Below are positions 1-5,607 of a DNA stretch of 8,803 nt, one piece after another. The notes below the pieces were generated by a model. That model searched no databases and was not told the origin of the DNA. It worked only from the letters and a program-made list of their open reading frames with translations. The stretch lies in assembly GCA_017861095.1 (NCBI GenBank), contig JAGFXI010000063.1, positions 1 to 8,803 on the forward strand, read 5' to 3'. Made by a program: the position numbers and the translations under genes. The stretch's first letter is position 1; each line of letters opens with the position of its first letter. The stretch is from Deltaproteobacteria bacterium (GTDB lineage: Bacteria > Desulfobacterota > Syntrophobacteria > BM002).

Positions 1-1
1 G

Positions 2-148
2 TTAAAGTACCCAGAAAGGTTTCTCACCATGTTTCATGCCCATTCATCAGTAGCTGCCAAGGCAGTTGAAGTCGGACTTAAGGCGGTTCTCACAGCGATT
101 GCAGCTTGGCAAGACAAAGGCGCGATGTTCTTTCCTCTTCGTCGCTAA
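2..148 (+). CDS. Possible 3' end of an unrecognised gene (partial)
   Basis: One frame is open from the first bases of the window to a TAA at 146-148 and gives about 48 residues. These include a helical, alanine-rich stretch (AAKAVEVGLKAVLTAIAAW) and end in MFFPLRR. I do not recognise it. A second overlapping frame (66-293) ends in a protein-like tail, LLARYTSFLEAAADRC, so a frameshifted remnant is possible, with the coding frame passing from one to the other near 145. GC here is about 50%, lower than in the genes to the right, and third-position GC shows no strong bias. It could equally be non-coding. The 5' part lies outside the window. Confidence 0.25.
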   Translation, partial: LKYPERFLTMFHAHSSVAAKAVEVGLKAVLTAIAAWQDKGAMFFPLRR

Positions 149-299
149 CTACGCCCGTTTGTCCTCGCGCAAACAAAGATCATCAACGCAAATCAGCGCC
201 AGAAAATCACGTGTTGACAAAGATCTTCTGGCTCGCTATACGTCTTTTCTGGAAGCTGCCGCGGACCGCTGCCGGGAAGATACAATTGACTAGGCGGAT

Positions 300-386
300 C
301 TAATCAAGAAGGTAGCTGAGGTAACAAGCAAGAAAAAGGATGCCGATGCCGCGGCAAAGTGTGTTCTTCCACTGCTTATCGCGCAT
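300..386 (-). CDS. Candidate 28-residue single-span membrane peptide
   Basis: The frame starts at an ATG (386-384) that lies inside the last codons of the upstream small cysteine-motif gene and overlaps its stop codon, an arrangement compatible with translational coupling. The product is MRDKQWKNTL followed by a hydrophobic run (GIGILFLACYLSYLL) and a final Asp: a charged N-terminus plus one short membrane span. There is no convincing Shine-Dalgarno (only GAG about 8 nt upstream). An ORF of 28 codons arises easily by chance. Support is limited to the overlap and the clean charged-then-hydrophobic layout. No function can be assigned. Confidence 0.25.
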   Translation of the reverse strand: MRDKQWKNTLCRGIGILFLACYLSYLLD

Positions 387-621
387 GCTTGGGCTCGAAG
401 TGTTCACAGCCACGACATACTGGCTCGGCATCACCGGGTAAGGATATGGAACTCGGCCCGACAGGAGGGTCGGCGAGCAAGCGCTCCAAACGGCTACAGT
501 CCGGGTAATGCCTGCAGTCATCAGGGCCTCGGCTCACGTTGCCGTGGCTGTCACGAGCCGTGCCCTTTGCGGGGAGATGACGCCTTTGCCGTTGAACATC
601 CACAGAATTGCCGTCCTCCAT
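376..621 (-). CDS. Small four-cysteine (probable metal-binding) protein, coupled to the response regulator
   Basis: This frame encodes 81 residues. Its ATG follows the TAA of the response-regulator gene directly (TAAATG), which strongly suggests translational coupling and one mRNA. The N-terminal ~30 residues are polar and low in predicted structure. The conserved-looking part is CRHYPDC (Cys36, Cys42) and CRGCEHFEP (Cys69, Cys72), two cysteine pairs arranged C-x5-C and C-x2-C with aromatic residues between them. Short bacterial zinc or iron-sulfur proteins commonly look like this, and in my recollection similar C-x5-C / C-x2-C small proteins accompany signalling genes in deltaproteobacteria. 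An alternative GTG start at codon 7 has GGAGG 11 nt upstream. The metal and the role are unknown. The call rests on the motif and the position. Confidence 0.5.
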   Translation of the reverse strand: MEDGNSVDVQRQRRHLPAKGTARDSHGNVSRGPDDCRHYPDCSRLERLLADPPVGPSSISLPGDAEPVCRGCEHFEPKHAR

Positions 622-1056
622 TTATAGCCGCGGAAAGTTTTTGTGGAGTTCGCCGATATACGCTGCGGCTCGCTCCAACTCATCGGTGAGATGCTGGATC
701 TGATCAATGGACTCGACCCGGACTGCGAGCTCCTCGAGATGGAAGGGTTTGGTGACAGAATCGTCGGCCCCGGCATCGAAGGCCTCCAGCACTCGTTCTC
801 GATAAGCAGTCGTTACGAGTACGGGGATATGCGAAGTTTTCTCGTGGCCCTTCAGTGCCCTGCAAGTGTCTATGCCGTCTAACCCGGGCATCTTGACGTC
901 GAGGAGGATCACTCCTCGATTATCTCTTTGCGCAATCATCAGGCTCTCGTCTTCGGAGGCGGCGAGGACGACCCGGTCATCCTCTCGGGTGAGGAACTCG
1001 GAGACAACCTGTCGTATCTCCTCTTCGTCGTCGACCACCAGAATCTTTGGCACCAT
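622..1056 (-). CDS. Lone response-regulator receiver protein (CheY-like) with C-terminal helical tail
   Basis: The product is a 144-residue single receiver domain. The acidic pocket is visible in ILVVDDEEE (Asp9, Asp10). The phosphoacceptor is Asp53 in LLDVKMPGLDG, the switch Thr is in the VTTAY motif (Thr82/Thr83), and the conserved Lys103-Pro104 is in VTKPF. All catalytic residues are therefore present and it should accept phosphate. After the receiver (about residue 118) comes a short helix (QIQHLTDELERAAAYIGEL) and no DNA-binding output domain, so it probably acts by protein contact. I start it at MVPKILVVDD because the domain begins there and GAGGA lies 11 nt upstream. The frame stays open to 1242, but that extension looks non-coding. 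Upstream, CATAAT (plus-strand 1091-1096) is a possible -10 with no good -35. It is the natural candidate partner of the histidine-kinase-like protein encoded divergently at 2368. Confidence 0.92.
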   Translation of the reverse strand: MVPKILVVDDEEEIRQVVSEFLTREDDRVVLAASEDESLMIAQRDNRGVILLDVKMPGLDGIDTCRALKGHEKTSHIPVLVTTAYRERVLEAFDAGADDSVTKPFHLEELAVRVESIDQIQHLTDELERAAAYIGELHKNFPRL

Positions 1057-1422
1057 GACTATTCGTTTCCTCGGTGGAGACGCAGCTCGCATTATGCAAG
1101 AACCACCTACTGCGACCGCGGATATGGCCGTCCTTCCGGGCCTCCTGGGGTCTCGAGCCTTCCGACGCACTAGAAAAGTACGCATCAGGTCCGAGTCCCG
1201 CGGTATCGCGGGACGGTTGCCCGGTGGCACGACCATCTCCACGATCTCGCGACGGAGTCTTGTTCACAATGCGGGCCAGGTTGCCTCTTCCTCTATGCTT
1301 CCCGCGCGCGCCGGAAAAGTAAGGAAAGGTGGCGCACCGAAACGACATCGCTCTCGGCGAGAGGGCGCGCCCCTGATTCCCGACCCCGGTGCCGTGGGAC
1401 TGCAAGACCTGGGCCACGATTA
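1057..1422. other. Intergenic stretch without a recognisable gene
   Basis: This lies between the start of the response-regulator gene (minus strand) and the operator/promoter cluster beginning at 1423. Several frames are open on both strands, but none yields a recognisable protein, a credible ribosome site or a domain. The only signal noted is a weak CATAAT -10-like hexamer on the minus strand (1091-1096) that may serve the response regulator. Otherwise I see nothing. Confidence 0.5.
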
Positions 1423-1447
1423 GCAACTCGCGAGTCCCGGGAGTTGC
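1423..1447. repeat. Inverted repeat, possible activator or operator site
   Basis: The arms GCAACTC (1423-1429) and GAGTTGC (1441-1447) are perfect 7-base inverted repeats separated by 11 bases. A second perfect palindrome, ACTCGCGAGT, overlaps the left arm at 1426-1435. The centre lies about 35 bases upstream of the -24 element of the sigma-54 promoter, near -60 relative to its expected start. Sigma-54 promoters need an enhancer-binding activator, usually bound at -80 to -150, so this is closer than usual. It could instead be a repressor site. Confidence 0.35.
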
Positions 1448-1468
1448 CACAGGTGCACGCGGTTTGAC

Positions 1469-1484
1469 TGGCACTGATCTTGCT
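1469..1484 (+). promoter_or_regulatory. Sigma-54 (RpoN) promoter
   Basis: The sequence TGGCACTGATCTTGCT matches the sigma-54 consensus TGGCAC-N5-TTGCW at every defined position. The invariant GG (1470-1471) and GC (1482-1483) are exactly 10 bases apart. The expected transcription start is near 1495, giving a leader of about 180 to 230 nt before the SH3-protein gene. It points toward the SH3 protein, FHA-kinase and YihY genes, which lie on the same strand with gaps of only 54 and 73 bases and could be one transcript. Its activator is not encoded in this window. Confidence 0.75.
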
Positions 1485-1492
1485 GTTCATAT

Positions 1493-1521
1493 GTGTCACG
1501 CGAAAGAAAATACTGTATCAT
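1493..1521 (+). promoter_or_regulatory. Possible sigma-70 promoter overlapping the sigma-54 start region
   Basis: GTGTCA (1493-1498, 4 of 6 to TTGACA) and TATCAT (1516-1521, 5 of 6 to TATAAT) are separated by 17 bases, the ideal spacing. It begins where the sigma-54 transcript should start. If real, it would give housekeeping expression beneath the sigma-54 control. Such matches are common by chance. Confidence 0.25.
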
Positions 1522-1609
1522 CCTCAACCGCGGCTAAACCAAGAGGGCAGAAGGGTAGGGGTGGTGGGGTTTGCGCAAGGCGGCGGGACTTGTTGGCTTG
1601 TCGTCCTGG

Positions 1610-1650
1610 AACGCGGTAGTATAGGACGACCGAAGGGTCCACACCGCGTT
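1610..1650 (+). other. Leader hairpin upstream of the SH3-protein gene
   Basis: AACGCGGT (1610-1617) and ACCGCGTT (1643-1650) form a perfect 8-bp stem. The 25-base loop contains a second stem: GACC (1628-1631) with GGTC (1636-1639), or alternatively GGAC (1624-1627) with GTCC (1637-1640). It ends 27 bases before the ATG at 1678 and lies inside the predicted sigma-54 transcript. No T-tract follows, so it is not a standard terminator. It could affect mRNA stability or translation. TTGGCT-N18-TAGTAT (1593-1622) overlapping it is a weak sigma-70 alternative. Confidence 0.35.
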
Positions 1651-1677
1651 GATGACACCAACTTGCGAGGCTGAGCC

Positions 1678-2313
1678 ATGGAGAGAAGAGTTGTGAAACC
1701 TGATCCCATTAGGAGGCATGATGTCTTGGAGAGTAAGGGTTTCCCGGGACTACGGGGTTGGCTGTCTTGTTTGGCCTTGACCCTTACCCTTGCCCTCTCC
1801 GGGACGAGTTATGGAGCCCGTCAGGTGAGTCTCTATGTGTCGGACACGACACTGGAGGCCAACTTGTGGAGCCGTATCGATTCCGACCAGCGCATCATTG
1901 CCATGCTCCGACCGGGCACCCAGGTAACGGTGCTCAGGGAGGAGAGAGGTTGGGCGGAGGTGACGCTCCAGGATGGTCGTCGAGGCTGGATCCTCAAGCG
2001 GTATATCTCGGACAGACTCCCGTGGATGGTGACGGCGCAGCAGCTGGAGGGGGAGAATCAGAAGCTCCGAGAGCACCTGAAAGGCCTTGGCGGCAATCAG
2101 CAGGAGTTGAGCCAGGAGACCGAGCGGTTGAAAAAGGAGGTGGAGGAGACGAGAAAGAGGGCGGAGGAGATGGAGGGTGCATATCGCGACACCAAGCTAT
2201 CCGGACAGCTTCGCTGGTTTCTCAGCGGTGCTGGCGTTGTGCTCGTCGGCTGGCTACTCGGGTACTGGATGGGCCGAACGCGACGGCGTCGCTCGTCGGG
2301 GCTGTACCGATGA
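1678..2313 (+). CDS. Bacterial SH3-domain protein with coiled coil and C-terminal membrane anchor (YgiM / TIGR04211-like)
   Basis: This is a 211-residue envelope protein. The order is: signal sequence (hydrophobic run ~28-43, likely cleavage after SYGA at 47); bacterial SH3 domain (~50-112: SLYVSDTTLE, then VTVLREERGWAEV and GWILKRYIS); coiled coil rich in E, Q, K and R (~117-172); one membrane span (~180-199, WFLSGAGVVLVGWLLGYWMG); and a basic tail (RTRRRR). This matches the layout and length of the E. coli YgiM family (about 206 residues), whose SH3 domain is thought to sit in the periplasm near peptidoglycan. The ATG at 1678 gives a 25-residue pre-signal extension. A TTG at 1726 has a perfect AGGAGG 9 nt upstream and gives a normal signal peptide, so 1726 may be the true start. 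It is the first gene after the sigma-54 promoter. Its molecular role is unknown. Confidence 0.87.
   Translation: MERRVVKPDPIRRHDVLESKGFPGLRGWLSCLALTLTLALSGTSYGARQVSLYVSDTTLEANLWSRIDSDQRIIAMLRPGTQVTVLREERGWAEVTLQDGRRGWILKRYISDRLPWMVTAQQLEGENQKLREHLKGLGGNQQELSQETERLKKEVEETRKRAEEMEGAYRDTKLSGQLRWFLSGAGVVLVGWLLGYWMGRTRRRRSSGLYR
1711..1728 (+). promoter_or_regulatory. Strong ribosome-binding site for an alternative TTG start
   Basis: AGGAGG (1711-1716) precedes an in-frame TTG (1726-1728) by 9 nt, inside the ATG-initiated frame of the SH3 protein. Starting here removes 16 residues and leaves MESKGFPGLRGW in front of the hydrophobic signal core, a more typical n-region. The upstream ATG has only GAGG 7 nt before it. 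Two ATGs at 1718 and 1721 are out of frame and too close to the AGGAGG. Confidence 0.5.
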
Positions 2314-2367
2314 TAAGCTCGTGGCCGTCCCTTACGGGATCGTCGAACCTCCTAGGGAACGCCTTTC

Positions 2368-3903
2368 ATGACAAGTCACTTGGTTCTCCATGAGATCAGC
2401 ACGGGGAAGAATTTCACCTTCCAGCTCCCCTGTATCATCGGCCGGAGCGGTGATGCCGACTTGACCTTCTCTGACTCCGCCATTTCCCAGCGTCATGCCC
2501 GCATTGAGGAGTCCCGCGGGGAGATCTGGATCGAAGACCTGAAGAGTGCCAACGGCGTATACGTGAACGGTCAGAGAATTGTGGAGAAGACCCTCTTGAA
2601 GTCAGGCGACTTGATTCAAATGGGGCGGAGTCACTTTCAGCTCGCCGCGGGGCTCAGGCAGATGGCGCAGCAAACCCTTGTTCTCGACTCTCTCGACTTC
2701 AAGCTCGGGTCGACCCTGGATCACGAGAGACTGCGACTACTCTACGAAATCACCACCGATCTCTCTGAAAACCTTGACCTGCCGCTTCTCGCCCGAAAGA
2801 CCTTCGCGCGACTCAGGGAGATCTTTCAGCAAGACCGCAGTTGCCTTGCCATATTCCAGGATGACGGCAGTTTCGAGCCCATTCTCGTTGAGCCGGCGGT
2901 GCCGTCTTTCCCGATCAGCACGAGCATCACCGATAGAGTCTTGCAGAACGGTGAGTCTCTTCTGCTTGAGGATGCCTTGACCGATACCTCCTTTCGGGAG
3001 CAGGAGAGCAGAGTGGCCCTGAGGATACGGTCTACCCTTTGCGTTCCGTTGATCTATCACAACCAGATCCACGGTCTCATCTATCTGGGGCGGAATGTAG
3101 TTGGCGCGTACCATCGTGACGATCTCGAACTGCTGCGAACCATCGGCTTCATCCTCGGTCCCCTCATCGAGAACGCCAGGCTCTGGTCCGAACTCAAGAA
3201 CCACTACGCCAATGCCATGGACACGCTGAGGGAAACCCAGAGACGATTGATTGCCGTGGAGCGGATGGCGGCGTACGTGCGCCTGGCCCAGGCGATGGCC
3301 CACGAAATCAGAAATCCGCTGACGGCGATCGGTGGGTTGGTGCGAAGGATGACTCAGCCGGAGGTTGACCGGTCCAAGGCACGGAAAGTCGTCGGCCTGG
3401 TGGAGAGGGTGGAGACAATTCTCACCGAGGTGGACACCTTTGTGAAGCTTCCGTCGCCGACGTTGAAACTGGAACGAGTGGACCATCTCATCCAGGAGGT
3501 GATTGACGGTCATGCTCGGGAGGTATCGCCGTCCGGTTTTCGGCCATCGCTCAACGTGCACACCGCTCACCTTATGATGCCCGTGGACGCGGGGCAGTTC
3601 AAGAAAAGCATATCCCTGATTTTCAACGAGCTTCACTCCAGTGTGCCTCAGGGTTCCGACGTCGCTATATCTCTGCGGGACTCGGAGCATGAGATCGAGA
3701 TTGCCATCGGCGGGGTGGAAAGGCCCGGGCGCCTGTGTGACGCCTTCGCCCCCGAACTGGCGAGCAAGCCATGGAGCTCGGGACTCTTCCTCACGATGGC
3801 TCACAAGATCATCGCTGATCACCGGGGCAAACTCCTCCTCGACCCGGCAGGACATTCACTGCTGCCCATGGTAATCAGGATGCCGAGAACAATTCTCCCA
3901 TGA
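2368..3903 (+). CDS. FHA-GAF-histidine-kinase-like protein with degenerate ATP-binding domain
   Basis: This is a 511-residue cytoplasmic protein with no membrane span. An FHA domain (~22-95) has the phosphothreonine-binding signature: Gly25-Arg26, Ser40 and His43 in SQRH, and Asn62-Gly63. A GAF domain follows (~122-275, ending in RSTLCVPLIY and LIYLGR). After a helical linker comes a dimerisation/phosphoacceptor segment, MAHEIRNPLTAIGG, with His312 and the full H-E-x-R-N-P motif. The C-terminal HATPase-like region keeps an N-box Asn420 (IFNELHSS) but lacks a recognisable G1 DxGxG (it reads AIGGVERPG), and its G2 box is SSGLFL instead of GTGLGL. ATP binding is therefore doubtful. It may be a phosphotransfer or scaffold protein. 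It follows the SH3 gene by 54 bases and precedes the YihY gene by 73. The receiver protein encoded divergently is a plausible partner. A weak AGGGA lies 11 nt before the ATG. Confidence 0.88.
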   Translation: MTSHLVLHEISTGKNFTFQLPCIIGRSGDADLTFSDSAISQRHARIEESRGEIWIEDLKSANGVYVNGQRIVEKTLLKSGDLIQMGRSHFQLAAGLRQMAQQTLVLDSLDFKLGSTLDHERLRLLYEITTDLSENLDLPLLARKTFARLREIFQQDRSCLAIFQDDGSFEPILVEPAVPSFPISTSITDRVLQNGESLLLEDALTDTSFREQESRVALRIRSTLCVPLIYHNQIHGLIYLGRNVVGAYHRDDLELLRTIGFILGPLIENARLWSELKNHYANAMDTLRETQRRLIAVERMAAYVRLAQAMAHEIRNPLTAIGGLVRRMTQPEVDRSKARKVVGLVERVETILTEVDTFVKLPSPTLKLERVDHLIQEVIDGHAREVSPSGFRPSLNVHTAHLMMPVDAGQFKKSISLIFNELHSSVPQGSDVAISLRDSEHEIEIAIGGVERPGRLCDAFAPELASKPWSSGLFLTMAHKIIADHRGKLLLDPAGHSLLPMVIRMPRTILP

Positions 3904-3976
3904 GAAATGCTCACCCGCTTCCAAGTCGGACAAGGACAAGAGCGCCTGCCCATAGAACAGCGCTCGAGAGGGTTCC

Positions 3977-5332
3977 GTGATCGGCATAGAAAACCTCCAC
4001 AGGGTCTTGAAGCGGCACATCTGGGACGTGCACCTCAATGCCGCGTCCCGGTGGAAGGCCGTCCCCCTGAGGTCCGCCCGGATATGCTACGCGGTCATCC
4101 GCGACCTGGCGAATGGACAGCTCACCCTGAGGGCCACCAGCCTGGTCTACACCACCCTCCTCGCTCTCGTACCCCTGCTTGCTGTGAGCTTCTCTGTTCT
4201 GAAAGGGTTCGGGGTCCACAACCAGATCGAGCCTCTGCTGCTGAATTTTCTGAAACCTCTTGGAGACAACGGCCTGGAGTTGAGCGGCCGGATTATCGGC
4301 TTTGTGAACAACATGAAGGTGAAAGTCCTCGGTTATCTCGGCCTCGGCCTTCTCATGTACACCGTGACCTCCATGATTCAGAAGATGGAAAGCGCATTCA
4401 ACTACATCTGGCATGTGAGGCAGAGCCGGCCCTTTGCCCAGCGGTTCAGCGGCTACCTCAGCGTGATTCTCATCGGCCCTGTGCTCGTGTTCTCGGCCCT
4501 CGGCGTCACCGCTTCGCTCATGAGCACCGGCATGGTCAGGAAGTTGCTCGCCATGGAACCGTTCGGCGGGTTGCTCATTGCCGCGACCAAGCTTCTCCCC
4601 TACCTCTTAACCATCGTGGCCTTCGCCATCACCTATTCGCTCGTGCCGAATACCCGCGTCCGCCCCGATGCAGCCCTAATTGGCGCGCTGGTGTCGGGTG
4701 TCCTCTGGGAGGCCACCGGCTGGGCTTTTGCCTCCTTTGTCGTGAAATCCACGCAATACACGGCGATTTACTCGGGCTTCGCCATTGTCATCACCTTCAT
4801 GATCTGGCTGTATCTGAGTTGGTTGATCTTGCTGGTGGGGGCAAGCGTCGCCTTTTACTATCAACAGCCCGAGATTTTTCAGACCGATGCGCGGGAGATG
4901 AGACTGGCCAACCGGCAGGTGGAGCGGCTTGCCTTGCTGGTGATGCAGCTCATAGGCTGGAATTACTACCATGAGCGCCCCCCGTGGACGTTGACGGGCC
5001 TGGCGAAACGTCTCCAAGTGCCGTGGGAAGTGCTCGGCCCTGTGGCGGAGGCGCTGGAGCGCCACGGACTCTTGACCCAAACCGCGGCGGAGCCCCCGAC
5101 CTATCTCCCGGCTCGGCCTCTGGATGCCACCGAGGTCATCGAGGTGCTTCGGGCAGTCCGGCAGGACCAGGGCGACTCCCTTTTTGTCAACGGCGGCATC
5201 CCGGGTGAGGATGCAGTGCAAGATGTCGTCGAGGAGGTGGATGAGGCGATGGCCGCAACCCTTCGCGGCCAGACGCTGAAGGAGCTCTCTCTTGCCATGC
5301 CTGCACCCTCGGAGAGCGAGAGGGTTTTGTGA
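3977..5332 (+). CDS. YihY/BrkB-family (UPF0761) inner-membrane protein with C-terminal winged-helix-like region
   Basis: The product is 451 residues. Residues ~54-300 hold about six membrane spans with family-typical blocks: ATSLVYTTLLALVPLLAV near 53-70, GYLGLGLLMYTVTSMIQ near 119-135, LVPNTRVRPDAALIGAL near 222-238, and FMIWLYLSWLILLVGASVAF near 274-293. The family was once mislabelled ribonuclease BN; it is a membrane family of unsettled function, with transport proposed. Residues ~310-435 form a soluble tail with a helix-turn-helix-like block (LTGLAKRLQVPWEVLGPVAE), seen in longer family members. The start is GTG, chosen because AGAGG lies 5 nt upstream and no ATG precedes the conserved region. 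It is probably the third gene of the operon. Confidence 0.9.
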   Translation: MIGIENLHRVLKRHIWDVHLNAASRWKAVPLRSARICYAVIRDLANGQLTLRATSLVYTTLLALVPLLAVSFSVLKGFGVHNQIEPLLLNFLKPLGDNGLELSGRIIGFVNNMKVKVLGYLGLGLLMYTVTSMIQKMESAFNYIWHVRQSRPFAQRFSGYLSVILIGPVLVFSALGVTASLMSTGMVRKLLAMEPFGGLLIAATKLLPYLLTIVAFAITYSLVPNTRVRPDAALIGALVSGVLWEATGWAFASFVVKSTQYTAIYSGFAIVITFMIWLYLSWLILLVGASVAFYYQQPEIFQTDAREMRLANRQVERLALLVMQLIGWNYYHERPPWTLTGLAKRLQVPWEVLGPVAEALERHGLLTQTAAEPPTYLPARPLDATEVIEVLRAVRQDQGDSLFVNGGIPGEDAVQDVVEEVDEAMAATLRGQTLKELSLAMPAPSESERVL

Positions 5333-5596
5333 AGACCTGGCAATCTCGTCCCAACCGGCCCGAAGACCCAGATTCTCTCCCAGCGGGAGCCTGTCAATCG
5401 CCTGCGTTGACGCGGGTGCTCCTGCCCAAACACTCGAGCACAGATACTCTCCGGCACCCGGCTCAACGACAGCTCCACTACTCTGGGTCGCGTCTGGCTT
5501 GCGCGAGGATCGTTCTTGAGAAACCGCCAGGAGCCGGCCCGACCAGCTTTTCCAGACCCGCAAAAAAAATCGCGATAGATTTTCGCCTTTACGCGG
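5333..5596. other. Intergenic stretch without a recognisable gene
   Basis: The frames here give low-complexity, proline- and serine-rich translations with no domain or signal. A GTG overlapping the YihY stop opens a 90-codon frame, but its translation looks random. A weak 5-bp stem (CTCCC-AGC-GGGAG, near 5375) is the only hairpin and lacks a T-tract, so I find no convincing terminator after the YihY gene. An A-tract at 5562-5569 and AAAATC-GCGATA-GATTTT close to it lead into the promoter below. Confidence 0.45.
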
Positions 5597-5602
5597 TATA
5601 AT
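5574..5602 (+). promoter_or_regulatory. Candidate promoter with perfect TATAAT for the PilZ-FHA gene
   Basis: TATAAT (5597-5602) is a perfect -10 element. The -35 is poor: GATAGA with 17-base spacing or TAGATT with 15. An A-rich run (5562-5569) directly upstream could act as an UP element, and the inverted repeat AAAATC/GATTTT lies over the -35 region, where a regulator might bind. Transcription would start near 5608, about 270 nt before the PilZ-FHA start codon. Confidence 0.4.
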
Positions 5603-5607
5603 AACCT

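Noticed and set aside
1057..1242. N-terminal extension of the response regulator (62 extra residues from an ATG at 1242)
   Set aside because: The receiver fold begins at MVPKILVVDD, the extension is arginine/proline-rich without a domain, and a ribosome site lies before the 1056 start.
2737..3855. Long minus-strand open frame of 372 codons opposite the FHA-kinase gene
   Set aside because: It is antisense to a gene with clear FHA, GAF and HisKA motifs; its translation shows no domain. High GC commonly leaves such frames open.
3907..4974. 355-codon plus-strand frame overlapping the YihY gene
   Set aside because: It is the shifted frame of a well-recognised membrane protein; its translation is rich in Arg, Pro and His with no family signature.
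5329..5601. 90-codon frame starting at a GTG that overlaps the YihY stop codon
   Set aside because: The overlap and an AGAGGG upstream looked promising, but the translation is random-looking, Pro/Ser-rich, and runs through the promoter-like A-tract and TATAAT.
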